DNA from: Eudromia elegans
Lineage: Eukaryota > Chordata > Aves > Tinamiformes > Tinamidae
DNA length: 64,000 nucleotides
Direction: 5' to 3'
NCBI GenBank assembly: GCA_003342815.1
Contig: PTEX01000414.1
Location: 170,949-234,948, forward strand
Part shown: piece by piece, positions 22,691-34,910 of the stretch
Position numbering within the stretch: position 1 is the stretch's first letter
Layout: every line of letters starts with the position of its first letter
Notes under the pieces: model-generated
What the model saw: only the letters and a program-made list of their open reading frames with translations
Database searches by the model: none
What the model was told of the DNA's origin: nothing
Translations under genes and position numbers: made by a program

Positions 22691-25690
22691 ATCATCTTTT
22701 AATTGTGCCTATTTAATTAAGATTTTAATCCTAAAATTATATATTAATAGTACTGGTCATTTATCAACTCTTATTGCAAACTTGGTTATCTTATCAACTA
22801 TCTCAAACAAAAGAATGTCAGGAAATTGGAAAGGAATCACAAGCCAATTAAAAAATTGCACATTGTCTTATTATGCTGCTGAATGACAAATCTGCTGGCC
22901 TGAAGGTCACACTTCCTTTAGTGAACAACTTTCCATAGAAATCTTCTGTTTCTCATTTCCTTTTCTTTGGTTGCCACTAAATCTAGGAGGTGGTGCATAC
23001 TTCCAGCTGCACTCCCAGAACTGTCTTCAGTAAATGCTCAAACATTTGATGCTACTCAAGTGTGAAATTAATAAAAAAATTGAGTGACTTGTGTGATGTT
23101 GGAGGAGGCATCTCCACAATAAGTGGAAGTAATAGGAATTAAGTTTGCTACTGAAACTTACTTGAGAGGATTCTAGGGTTACTTCAGCTTTATCGCAACA
23201 TTCTGACCTATTGATATAACTAATTAGGTCACAGCTTCCTTTTTATTTGACTGTCAAATGATGAACGTACATGCACAAAAATCCATGTCCTTTTTACCCC
23301 CCATTAAGAATTCTCTTTATTTTGACTTGTTAACATGAGAATTACAGCTATAATCAGAGTTATACTGCCTGTAAGAAGCAAAATTTACATCTCTTAAAGG
23401 AAATTTGGAAAACATATCAAGGGAAAGATTAATCAAAATTACATTCTTAATTATATTGCAGGACTTGGATTGATTCTATGCCTTTGATGAAAAATAAATT
23501 CTTCGCATTTCCTTGAAATCTGGGAGGAATTTATTAATTTTTAAATTATAGTTTCCATGTTAAAGATATGTTCATATATATATCTTGCACAGAAGGATTA
23601 TCAGTTTGAGCTCTCTTCTTTCAGACTTTGCCATCCTAAAGAGAAACCAAATGGAGTAGAAAACACCAACCTCTTCTATAGAGCAAATAAGCTTTAATAG
23701 TAATATCTTGTACTGACACAAGTCATAACTGCATTACTTTAGGAAAAAAAATATTTTACGGACACTCTCATGCATCTTCTCCTATATCTTTGTGTAGGTT
23801 CTCCCTTTCTACCCTAAGGCAACTGCCTTGTCCTTTCCACCTGCTCTCAAATACTTCTTTCTTTTCATGATCTATCAACTCTGCAAGTAGGAGCAGATTC
23901 TTTCTCTGTAGCTAGCTAGCTATTTATCCTTGTCATCCCTTTGAACATTTGGCTCTTTGCCTAGCTATACATAGGCATCTAAGTCGTTTATTAGATCTAA
24001 ATTTATGCTCTTCAGAAAGGTAAAAATAGAAGCCTCAGTAGGACATAGACACAGTGGTGCCTTCTTTTTAGGAATCTCTACATATAGCCACGCTGTGGGA
24101 AGATACACAAGCAGCTCCGGTTAAGAAACAGTATAGACACATTGCTGCAGTGGTTAGTGCAGGCTGTTAAATCCTGTGAAGAAAATGACATAATTACAAA
24201 TGAAACAAACAAACAAATAAACAAAAATCCAAAAGCTGTACTTCCAGTACTCAGCTCATCTAGGCTTGGCAGTGCACTGAATCACTGAATCAGATTCTCT
24301 GCTATTTGAAGCCTTGAGGTGTTTGTGTGTCTGGGAGTATGCCTGGGGAAAGGCAGACTCTGAGGATAAGTTTAGCAAAGGTCATTGCAGTGAGGAGGAG
24401 GAAGAGATGTAAGTTAATCAATAAAAATATTACAGAAAAGGATAGATCCCTCAGGCTTTTCCATGATGAAGCAGTATCAAACAATATTTAGTCAATTTAG
24501 TCTGTTTGGAAGATCAGAAAATTGGTTTTCAGACTTTGTTTTCACTCTTTTGGATTGGGTGCTTGAAAGCCAACTCCAGCCTTCCAGAACTGCTCCTTGA
24601 TTGCTAGGCTACCAGGTGTTGTTCATCCCCTTGAAGAACTTTATTCCACTTTATATAAAATACATAGCATCAGAGAAACGTATTTTGAGCCCACTCTCCC
24701 ACACTCCAGTTCAAGCTTGTTAATTCAAGGGCAAACTTCAAGACTGCAAAATTTCAAGATTCCTTTTCCCTGTTGTGTTGTTGGATATATCTTTTTCTTT
24801 TCCTAACAAGCAATTTCAAGAGGGACTGTATGCTCCTGCCTTAAAACAATTTGTAGCTGTGGGTTGAGGGCACTGTGCATCTCTTTAGGTAGAGCTGGGA
24901 ATTAAACCTTGTAACTGATTTGGTCTCACTGGCTATGGCTGGTGAAGGCTGAGTCAATGCTGCCTCCAGGTTAAGGAGCGCAGAGCTATCCTCAAGGTGG
25001 TTAGAAGAGATGGTCCAAAACATGGCCAGATGGTGGGCAATCAGGCATCTGGATGCCTTGGGTGCACTGCTTTAGCTGACTTCCCGCATCCTCAGGGATA
25101 CCTCCCTGCTTGTGACTCTCCGTCTGCCTGAGCAGGAGCAATATTTAGTCTGTGAATTCCCCTAGGATTTAGATGAGAAATAACTCTGATAGTAACAGTG
25201 AGAGGTTTGTTACCTAGTGTTTTGCGGGCATGCCCTGGAGCAGACACCTGCTGCTGCCTGCCTTGAGGGAGCTGTTTGCATGAGCAGTGCAAGAGCAACA
25301 TGGAGGCCAAGCAGCAGAGGCCAGATCTCGAGGACCCACCTTTTAGACCTAGGCAACTGCTGCCACAGCAATGACACTTCTGTGTCTTCACAAGCCCCAG
25401 AAACTCTTTCAAAGTCAGACTCCTTCAGCTGCAGTCTGAGGTTAGTAGGCTTTTCGAAGAATCTAAAGTGAGACTCAGCCCACTACTAAGAAATCCCTAC
25501 AGATACCAAAATATTTTGAAAATTTGCTTCCTTGTTTGCTTTTTAAAATGTTACCTTAGTGTGAATTGCTCCCAGCAGCAAGGAAATATATATTTCTTTC
25601 TGATTCTAGTGTAAAGCACAAGTTATATTTCATTGTTCTCGAAGAATAAAAACTCAAACCTGAAAAAAATGCTTTTTTGCTTCACACACC
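22691..25690. other. Noncoding stretch, no gene recognised
   Basis: Mostly AT-rich, becoming richer in GC from about 24,800 to 25,450. In that richer part two overlapping frames of 106 (minus) and 84 (plus) codons occur without recognisable domains. An A-rich AAAC repeat sits at 24208-24228. Confidence 0.55.
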
Positions 25691-25757
25691 AAGCGCTGCC
25701 AGTCTGAGGCTGAAGTGGGGTGCAAGGTGTGTCTAATTACCCAACCCGACTGAGTGT

Positions 25758-25785
25758 AGGAGGACGCTGCTGGCAGTGTCCTCCT
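25758..25785. repeat. 28-bp imperfect palindrome upstream of the LTR
   Basis: The halves AGGAGGACGCTGCT and GGCAGTGTCCTCCT match as inverted repeats at 12 of 14 positions with no loop. It lies about 75 bp before the inferred LTR start, or inside the LTR if the true start is the TGTGTCTAATTAC at about 25728. Confidence 0.8.
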
Positions 25786-26055
25786 CAGACAAAGTTGTGT
25801 TTAAGATGGATGCCAAATGGTTAGTGGTTGGTCATTAATTGAGTCGGTATTATTTTTATTGTTGAGAACTAACACACTCATGACATGTATGCTAACGAAA
25901 GTTCTGGAAGCTTCCCGGGGGTTCCCCTAGCTATAGACCTTGTTCTCTCTTCCCCTACTATCCAATAAGATTATGGGAAACTACCAACAGCCCAATGAAG
26001 GATGGGGGTGGGCCCGCCTCCATCCAATCCTTTTGCCCCTTCCCCACGGTAAAGT

Positions 26056-26064
26056 TATAAATAG
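26056..26064 (+). promoter_or_regulatory. TATA box of the candidate LTR
   Basis: TATAAATAG, a strong TATA match, with three CCAAT boxes within about 100 bp upstream. Initiation would be expected near 26085-26095. Confidence 0.6.
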
Positions 26065-26079
26065 TTCTGTTTTGTTAAA

Positions 26080-26085
26080 AATAAA
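26080..26085 (+). terminator. Poly(A) signal AATAAA of the candidate LTR
   Basis: A canonical hexamer 24 bp after the TATA start, followed by GT-rich DNA (GGTTTGTGT near 26134). It sits close to the expected cap site, an arrangement found in several retroviral LTRs where R is short. Confidence 0.5.
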
Positions 26086-26176
26086 CGGTTCTATCTTGGA
26101 TTTTGAATGGTCCTGACTTCAGTGAGTTTCCTTGGTTTGTGTNAGTGAGTGATTGTGAGAGTGTTTGGAAGCAGAA

Positions 26177-26213
26177 CCCCCCTTACCCTCCTCCCACCTG
26201 TCCCCCTCTTCCC
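26177..26213 (-). other. G-quadruplex motif on the minus strand (U5-like part)
   Basis: Four or more C-runs of at least three on the plus strand (26177-26182, 26186-26188, 26193-26195, 26202-26206, 26211-26213) with loops of 3, 4, 6 and 4 nt. The minus strand therefore fits the G3N1-7 quadruplex rule. Confidence 0.7.
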
Positions 26214-26246
26214 AAAATCCTTATTCCTTACCCTCGAACCCTGACA

Positions 26247-26410
26247 ACCCTTTGGCAGTGCCCCCACATCTGTCCGTCGGAGAGGTGAAATCAACGGACG
26301 TGGCTTACAGGAGCCAGCCCCTGTGCAGCGAGTAGCCGGGAGGTTGGTAAGTTGGGAGTGGGCTGCAGAGGGGTGACCACCTGCAACTGAGCACAGCCAG
26401 TTCAACAAAA
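26247..26410 (+). mobile_element. Possible retroviral leader after the LTR
   Basis: A GC-rich stretch following the LTR, ending where AT-rich DNA resumes. It starts with TTTGGCAGTGCCCCC, in which TGG about 7 bp past the LTR could begin a primer-binding site, but I cannot match it to a particular tRNA. A donor-like GGTTGGTAAGT (GTAAGT at 26347-26352) is placed where a retroviral major splice donor would be. No gag-like frame follows, so the element is truncated here. Confidence 0.4.
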
Positions 26411-29400
26411 CCTCAGCTGCAGATTTTAATTGCCTTAAATGAGCTCCTAAATAACTATATAGAGTTAAACCATAGAGCAGAGAACACAATACAAGTACAC
26501 AGAAACTCTGAACACTCAGGGCTCTAGAGTGCTCAATTGAACTTTCCTTGATTATTCAATAGAACAGAAGTGTGAAAATTAAAGGCTTTCATGCTACAGC
26601 AGGCTACGACCTCATTCTTAAGTTTCAATATTGCAATGGAACTTAATTAAGATATTCCCCATACAAAGCATAACCCTAGAGGAATGTTTTGTTCCAAATA
26701 TCTCGTATAGGCATCTCTCCTGCTGTTAAGTGAATGACTCTTAGTGGATCAAAATAAATATTGTTTTGGCATATACTCATTTTTATTTTGCACACTGCAA
26801 GAAAGTAACTGTATGAAATCATTAAAACATTTCACTCACCATGCTGAAATGCAGTTCCTAAAAAGCTTTTTTCTCTTTGTGCTCTGAGTGCAAAATGTCT
26901 TAAAAATAGTTTGGAAATGGGTCACATTAATTCCTAGTTCTCTCATAGACATCCAGTTAATATAAGAATAAATCATACTTTCTTATGTATGGATAATAGC
27001 AGGTGCCTAATCTTGTCTTCATATAAGTCAGTGGTAAATAAACATAAAAAAACCATCATTTGAGTAGAAACAACAGTTTAATCCTAGGCTATTTCTAATT
27101 TCATATAATATCATGAAGTTTATTGCTATTAACAAATGCAAAGTACACTAGAGTGTACATGAAAAGCCTTTTCCATTCAAACATATTATTAACTATAAGA
27201 ACAATGCAAAGCATGTTAGGTATGGTCATATAATACTGGTTCTGCTATACTATGTTGTTTAGCACCATTGAAATATACTACTCTGTCTCTTATATTAAAA
27301 TACAAAATTTACAAATGGAACTATTTAATACAAAATGACTTTTGGTACTATTGAAACAAATTGTGCATCTCTAAAAGTTTGATTTATGTACCAATGCAGA
27401 TTGTTAGTTTTGGGGTAAACAGTATATTGATGTTTCTCTTTAAAGAACCATTTCTGAGTAATTAAGTATTAACTAAATTAATTGCTGAAAAAAATTCAAT
27501 TTTATTATGCATTTTTTGAACCTGTTCATCTAAGCACACTGAGAAAACAGGGAAAGCACTGAGAATAAGACTTCAGAATAATCTTTTGCGTTGCCCATGA
27601 CTTCCAATATCTTATCATTGTTTTTTATCTTCCATCGAAGAAGTGACACTAGGAACTGTTGGTTTAGCACCATCTGTTGATTGAACTGATCGTTTCAGGA
27701 AATAACATGAAATAAAAAAATAGCATTCACACAGGAGCTATTTTCTTTGACCCAATAATTTTCTGGTGTGGTATATTAGTTTAAACTATCCTTAGGCATA
27801 TGAAGTTAGTCTGATAATCTCTGATTTTCAGGCACTCAGATATTGTATCAGAGAAAGCTATTAGCATTGAAGGCAGAAGATTCTCAGTACTCAGCTTAGT
27901 TTAAGGCCTAAGCCTGACCTACGTGTGAGCTTTTTACTTTTAAACATTTTATGTTTCATATATTTTGTAAAAAGATCAGTAGTCTTTTTCTTAAACTAGC
28001 TGACAGATAATAAATTGCAAATGCATGAAAATAAATTTGGCTGTCATATTCTATCATTTCTCTTAAATTTCTGAATAGCTACTCAAAAGAGGCATAAAAT
28101 CAATAACTAAGAAAAATATCTTGATCCAAGATCAAGGAACTAGCATAAAAAGATACAGATGTTAAATAAATTGTTATAGTATGTCAAGTGAGCTCTGAGG
28201 AGAAGAATGTCAGTTTCTTCCATAGTGAAGCATAAAGACTTGAGTTAATACCTCTATATATGAAGAACAACATTTATAATGCTCATACTTCTCAAGAGCA
28301 GTGCAGATAATATTACCTAGAGAACTGAGTAAAGGCAGATTGCTGCTAGAAATTTGGTAAGGAGTGCTGTCCTGGTAAGGGGCATACTTTCGGCAAACTC
28401 ATTCCAGAGGAGGCACAATGTCTATGTGTTGTGGTCCCATCAGCCTTGTCTTCGAAACTGCCAATGCAATCAAAAGCTGACAGTTGTACTTTCTCACTTA
28501 ATGTTTGGGTGATAGATCACCTTATCACAGAATAGCACAGGTCTTTTCACAGTCTGTTCAATCATGCCAGTCTAGTTCACACACTTACTGAAAATCAGAT
28601 TGGGCAGGGACATGAAAGCCAGAAGAGAAGTAGGTTACAAAAAGAAAAAAATAAAAGATACATTCTCATAAAGATTCAGATGAGTATGTTATTTGGTGTA
28701 TATGCTTAATCATTACATTTCACCTCTTTTTCTTTCTTCCTTTTTTTTTTTTTTAATAGTCTACATTATCTATACCTATCTTATCCACAATATGAATTTT
28801 GCATGTAGACCTTATTTAACCTTTCTTTTTACGGAGGTAGGAGGTCTTTTCAGATCACTGCTACGTTCTTGGCGATAGAGCAGTCAATGAAGGGCACAAA
28901 AATGGCATTTCAATCCAAGTGTGTGAGTAAAATGGCCTTTACAAAAACAAGAGGCTAAGATGGAATACTAACCTTAGATCTGCTATAAGTTTGAATGTAT
29001 ATAATACCAGTCAGTCATTGGATAACTTTCCTGAAATCACCATGATAAGATGGGACCATCCTTATAAATCTAATGGTACAAAATACAAGAATGAGAGAGT
29101 GCTATACAGTTCTTCTAAATGATTCACCAGTTGGAAGATAATGTAAAATAACAGATTATTTAAATACCTTCTGAAAAGAGAAAGTAATATTAGGTGGGAT
29201 ATTGTATCTTTAAGACTTGTATTGTATCTTTAAGACTTTAAGACCAGAAAAAAGTAAAAGGAAGAAAGCATATTCATTAAGTCTAGAGCTGATTCTCTAA
29301 TTTCCTTCATGATATGATGGTTTCTTAGGAAGTTATAGTTGAAAAACATTGTTTTATGTCCAGTCAGTTCAGTGAATATCCAGGCAATAGCTGACGCTTC

Positions 29401-31665
29401 AGAATAGTGCACAAATGATCATATATGATTTTTATTGTACAATTTCATAGGATCATGAATCTTCTAATTAAAATATCACTATCTTCTGATTTCCTTTATG
29501 AGTTAGCAGTAATGTATATTTTCAAGAGGGCAAATGAAAAACAAGCATTCTCTGTTAACACAGAAGTAATATAGAAGTAATCCTAAGGAACAGCTGTTCT
29601 ACCATTTTCAGCTGCTCCAGTTAAAACAATCATTCCTTGTAATTACTAAACACCTGTCTCATTATGTTTGATAGAAATTGTCAATTTCCTTTAATTTACA
29701 ATCTCTGTTCTGATTTTTAAAATATTTCTCTAATGTACACTTGCACAATTTATTAACTTAATTCTTCTATTTAATCTTAAGAACCTTAAAAATTAATGGG
29801 AGATTTATTGTGGAAAGGAGCATCTTAAATCGGATACTTGCTGGTAGAAGAAAAGACGAGAAAAAGGTGTCCTCAAAATTAACAATTTACCAACTTTCAG
29901 TGATAATGCTAAATTATTCTGTAAAGTCTGCTCCTGAATCTAAGGCGACTATGACATATCACTGACAAATTCTCAAATTTAGAACTTCTTGAAAGGGTGT
30001 TTAATACAACACACCAGAAGTAAAAATGGGGTAAGATGATCATTTCATCTGATAAAGAGCAGTAGTGAGATAGAATGTATAACATCTTATTCTCACTTAC
30101 ACAAACCATCTGTCACACAGCATTGAATGATTTTTGGTTTTCCCATCAAAACTGATGAAAAAAATTTGTTATTTTGGTATATGATGTTATTTTATGAGAC
30201 ACAGCTGTTTCTCCACTGTACTTGAAGATCCTTCAGTATGTGCAGAAGTGGTCAGTTACTTCCCCTTAACTACCTCAAATTAAATTTTGCAAACTCAAAT
30301 ATAGAATTAGAGTCTTATGATGGATCTTAGAAGACTAAATTTGCTAAGAGTAACGTGGGTCTTTTCTGATCTATGTGCATTGCAGAGATGCAAATGTGGA
30401 GGTAAAGCATACAAGTCATGGATTGTACTGGATGCTGTTCCTGGGCCTACAGCACACATAGGTGTCATCACTGGTGCCTCAAATACAGAATTACAGGGGA
30501 GTCAGGATTTCATCCACTTGAGTTCAATAACTGGACTTGTTTCATATCTGAGTTACTTCTGTTTTTCTCATTGACAAACACCAGTAAGATAATAGCCTCT
30601 GCATTTGGTCAGGGAAAGAAAAGAACATTCTCAGTAAATAAAATGAGGAAAATGCAAATTATTTTCAGGACTTTTATTAATGTTCTGCTTCGCTAAATTT
30701 TCAAGAGACTGTACAGAATGTTTCTTTTCTACTACTGGCAACCTGCTTTTGAACTTTACTTTGTCTTCATTACTGAGACCATTTTTTTGTTCACTTACAG
30801 ACTTTATTAGTCAACCTAATAACCATGAATTGTACTTCATTAATTGAAACTTCAGTTTCAACATTTTTAATAAAAAGTTTCACATCCACTTCTTTAATCA
30901 TCTTCAAAAGTGATTAGTTCCTTCCAGAGGTGAATTTGTTCCTCTTTTCCTGTCTTTCTGTGCAAGATATTGATGGTGATTTTTTTATTAATAACCAGCA
31001 AATTGCAAAGTGTTTAATGATGTTGTGATTATGAATAGCAAGTTGAGTATATATCACAGCTAAAGTAGAAAATTTGAGATCTTAATCTGAGGCAATGTTA
31101 TAGTCCATGATTGACTCTGAAAATAAAAATACTTTTTTTTTTCTCCTTCCACCTCTTTCAATGCCTTTTGCTGGTCACATAGATCTTAATTAACTGAATG
31201 GGAGTTCTTCATAAATAAATATCGGCAAAGCATTTGAATTTAACTTTATCATCTTTATCAGCCTGCTTGTCTAAAACAGCAAGTACAAGTTTAGATGTTC
31301 AGGTGTTTTACATTTCTAGATATTGCAAAGCAAGTACTGTATGCTTCAACTCTTAACTTACCCATTTGAATGTACTCATTAACTTGTAAAGAATATTAAT
31401 TAAGTGTACTGCCGTGAACAAGGTGCTAAATAAGTCACCAATATATCGAGTAGTAACTACCTCAGTCATCTTGCCTTCCATCTGGATTTGTTTTGAAAAT
31501 TTTAAATGAAAAACTTCAGAAATGTTTAAAAGCATAAGTAAGTATATTTATTTATCTGAAAGTTTTCCGTAATTTTAAATGTGCATATAATTTCTGAACA
31601 ACCAAAATTCCACTTAATTAAGAATTTTGGAGATTTGTATGTGATTCTTTCCTGGAGGAAGTGGA
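26411..31665. other. AT-rich noncoding desert
   Basis: About 5 kb with no gene. Contents are a T14 run at 28741-28754 and a tandem duplication at 29201-29238. All ORFs are under 95 codons and lack domains. Confidence 0.6.
29201..29238. repeat. Tandem duplication, 18-bp identity, period 20
   Basis: ATTGTATCTTTAAGACTT occurs at 29201-29218 and again at 29221-29238, separated by GT. Confidence 0.9.
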
Positions 31666-31683
31666 GGGGAAGGGTGGGAAGGG
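31666..31683 (+). other. G-quadruplex motif
   Basis: GGGGAAGGGTGGGAAGGG: four G-runs with loops of 2, 1 and 2 nt, a short-loop pattern predicted to fold stably. It is isolated in AT-rich DNA with no recognised gene start beside it. Confidence 0.75.
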
Positions 31684-32699
31684 ACAGTGGAAGAAGAGAC
31701 AAAGAGGATATGAGAAAACGAGATTACAAAAACAACCTTCTCAATGTGTTTTCTTGCTCCTGCTTCTGAATAATAGAATTTGGCTTTGAAAAAGTTCACA
31801 TTATTAACTGTGATTAGTGCCCCCCGTAGGCTTAGTTAACATTTTGGGTATTGAAAAAATGGAGTAAATCAAGTAAAAAGCTAATAATGTTGATAAGTTT
31901 GCCTGTGACTTGGATACGTGGTATAATGACAAGTTGGCTGAAGATAATTGAGAAATTAATTTTACCCTATGTTGGGTTCTAAGTACAAATGCCTCCAAAA
32001 GCTTGTTACCTGCTGTCTTTTAATATACTAATTATACCTAAGAAGTATTTTTGACTATTACTATTTGGCCTTGAAATGCCTGGTATGTAAATACTAAATT
32101 TTCCAGCTGTCAAATTATTCAATCATTTCACCCAGGGAAAACTGTGTAAGTTTTCCGATTTATTTCATGAAATAAAGAAGAATACAGTAACTTGTACATA
32201 ACAAGGCAGTAGTAAATTAAAGTCCGTATCTTTTGGATCTTAGATCTGAGCCTGCATCTCTAAGCCAACACATGCTTTACCATCCTAGAGAGATTGAGAA
32301 GCAAAAGGAAGGTGAATGCTGGTGATATTTGTCAGTCTCTACTCTTAGGGAGAGGCTGTATAAAACATTGTATAACACTATTTTTCCTATAAAACATTTA
32401 AAAATGCAGTGTTGTGAGGCCTTTAATTTACCTTAGGATCAAAGCTGAGGAATCAATCTTAATTCTTAACTACATGGCACACAATCACTGCAGTCTCACT
32501 GGTAGCTTTTCACTGATTTAAAAGTACAGAGAATGCTAAACTTAATAGGAAGGCGTCCCACTGGTTTTAATGAACTTTGGATTAGGTCTCCATCCAACAA
32601 ATATATAGAGATCTCTAGTGTGAAGTAATTTACCTTTTGGTTTACATATAAGGCATGTAAATCTTGCAGGCAATGCAAGTAGTGGTGTATGTTATGTTA

Positions 32700-32750
32700 T
32701 CATAGAATATACATTGTTGGGCTGAAAAGATCCTCTTACATATCTCATGC
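32700..32750 (-). mobile_element. Possible eroded CR1 3' terminus
   Basis: TCATAGAATATACATTGTTG followed by GGGCTGAAAAGATCCTCTTA resembles the complement of a CR1 3' end (CATAGAATCATAGAAT, then a GTTGGAAAAGACCTCT-like phrase). Only about 50 bp align by eye, so this is a weak call. Confidence 0.3.
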
Positions 32751-34284
32751 TCTGTGTTGTTTAACTTCACTGTCATGATTCTGCTTTGACTAGATATTCA
32801 TCTTACAAACTACAAGAAAAAAGTAAGTTTTCTGATTTTTAATGAACTGCAACAATTCTTCCTATCCAACTGGCATGAACCTAATTATGTAATGTACCCA
32901 GTGCCAAGTAACTCCTATCCCAGATGTGAAGCTGAGGATCCTGGAAGTCTCCACATATAATCCACAGCGGCAGCACAGGGTCTGTGTCGCTGTGTGGCTG
33001 TGAATGGTGCATCTAGGTCATGTACATACCCACTTCCCCTCCAGAGGAGGACAAACCACCAGGTTTCTAGAAATGGTCTCCCTTAGCACCTACAAACCTG
33101 CTATTCACCGCTGTAGGGAGATGCTACCCTTCCTGGACCCCCTGAGGTTGCCTTCCATCCTGGGAATGGCAGAAGCCTCTCCAACAGCCGCCATGAGCAG
33201 CAGGGCCTACGCAGTATGTTTGTTCTGCTCTGGATATACTCAGCAGCTGCAGGGTATAATTTTACAGTTTAGCACCTGCACATTGTGGTTTGCTTGTGGA
33301 GCTTCTCCAGGTCTTTCCCCACCCTTCTCTCCCTCACAATTCCTGCGCTTCTTCATGCTTCTTTTTATCCGTCACATTGGATCTGTTTTGGCACCTCTAC
33401 CATAGATTACCTCTTAGTCTGAATTGTATCTTTTCTTTCGTCTTTCTCTTACACTAATTTTCACATCTATCTTTAGTTTTCTCCTTAGATTGTGACCTAA
33501 AATTAAACCTAGCATTCATTTGACATATTTTGTTTGACTTCAACACTTGAATTCCACTATGCCTTGCTCCATTTTATAGCTTTCCTTTTAAGTATAAAGG
33601 AACAATGAGTTTATGCTTTGCATTGCAAGAATTAGCACTGGTACTGATTCTTAATGATGAGCCTTTTTGCAAAAAACAAACAAGAGTAAGCTACAAAAAC
33701 TTTAGTTTTGCCTATGTGGTTTTTTTGTCAAGAAATCATCTTGATGTCTAATAAAGCCACACAGAAAATGCTAGAAAGTTGTTGCTTGGGTTACCTGGTC
33801 TTATTTGGAGTTTATTTACTTTTAAAAAGAATTTAATCATTCTAGTCTCACAAAGGTAACATGTTTAAGCAAATATAGGGAAAGGTGTGAGTAGTTTTTC
33901 TTGTTAATGCCAGCATTATTTTCTGAAGGCTCCAAATACTCTTCCTTCTCTTCTTTGCAAGACCTTTTGAAGTACCTAACTAACTCTAGAAGTTTTAATT
34001 TATATTGAGTCCATAAGGATGATGATAACTTTCACATATCAGAGAGAGACCCTTTCACAAAAATTCAGGCCTGTTCAGTGCCATGTTACTGGGTTAACTA
34101 GACTGGATTTGTCTTTGGACATTGTACAAAATAGTTGTATTAGAACAAAGCCATGTCTTTGAGATATAGTACACAGGTCCTGAAAGCACTTGTGTAATAT
34201 GAAAAAAAAAGAATTATTAAATATAGATAAAGATAGATATTTCTTGAAGGAATGTAATTCAGTAGAAGAGAAATAAAATGATTA

Positions 34285-34326
34285 CATAATAATAATAATT
34301 ATTATAATTATAATTATTATTATTTT
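34285..34326. repeat. AAT/ATT palindromic microsatellite
   Basis: An AAT array turns into an ATT array (TAATAATAATAATT then ATTATAATTATAATTATTAT), giving a self-complementary tract of about 40 bp. Confidence 0.85.
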
Positions 34327-34808
34327 AGAGAAGTTTTCTTGCATTTTACATTTGAATCATAAGTTTAGAACAGGAAATTATAGTTTGATTATGAAAGGAT
34401 TTAATGAGTAGTTAAATATATATATATATTTTTTAGCAGTAATTAGATGTTCTCTCTTTTCAGATGTTTTCAGTGCATCTTAAGTACTGATGTCTCTCAG
34501 GAACACACTGTTTGTGTCCTCAGGGACTTCTTTGGTCATCTATCTGTGAAACCAACACACACAAGTAACAAGAAGCCAGGGGATGCTGAATAAATGACAC
34601 AGTTCTTTCTTTGTGCCAATCAATTTAAGATGAAAATCCACACAATCTCCTTTAATATATGATATTTATTTCGTATGCTAATCAGTTAATATTGCTGGGT
34701 TTAGCCATCTAAAAACCAGTTATGTGGGATAAAAGGCTTGTCTGGTACTGCCCCTGGGGACATGCAGGAAGAGTGAATGAGAAAAGGAGCATTTTATCAT
34801 TGTCTGTG

Positions 34809-34910
34809 TGACCTCTCTATGAGGTCATTTGCATGAGTGCAAAGGGAAAAGAAAATGCTACTGTTTTGTTATGAGTAATATAGAGAAGTAAACAGGTGCA
34901 GCTGCAGCTG
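34809..34910. promoter_or_regulatory. Candidate enhancer: dense transcription-factor motif cluster
   Basis: Within 102 bp I see: an exact inverted repeat TGACCTC-TCTAT-GAGGTCA (34809-34827), which contains everted nuclear-receptor half-sites spaced by 7 bp; the POU octamer ATTTGCAT (34827-34834), overlapping it by one base; a forkhead-like GTAAACA (34888-34894); and three abutting E-boxes CAGGTG, CAGCTG, CAGCTG (34893-34910). The forkhead and first E-box overlap. Each motif alone is common, but their packing and overlap suggest a composite element. No target gene is visible and activity is inferred. Confidence 0.35.

Larger units (their letters stand above)
25860..26246 (+). mobile_element. 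Endogenous retrovirus-type LTR (candidate)
   Basis: A candidate LTR with TG...CA ends (TGTTGAG at 25860, CCTGACA at 26246; short TGT/ACA terminal inverted repeat). Three CCAAT boxes (25962, 25992, 26024) lie upstream of a TATA box at 26056-26064, which is followed by AATAAA at 26080-26085 and a GT-rich then C-rich U5-like tail. Spacing and order fit a retroviral U3-R-U5. No coding remnant or second LTR is visible, and no target-site duplication was seen at these ends, so the boundaries are approximate. The host family is not identified. One N lies at 26143. Confidence 0.6.
31684..34740. other. Noncoding stretch, no gene recognised
   Basis: AT-rich except for a more GC-rich patch at about 32,960-33,400. 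That patch holds a 133-codon plus frame with no recognisable domain, no splice context and Pro/Ser/Leu-rich composition typical of a chance frame. A possible tiny CR1 scrap lies at 32700-32750 and an AT palindromic tract at 34285-34326. Confidence 0.5.

Noticed and set aside
33004-33405. 133-codon plus frame in a GC-richer patch
   Set aside because: No domain, no exon-like splice context, and Pro/Ser/Leu-rich composition expected from a chance frame.
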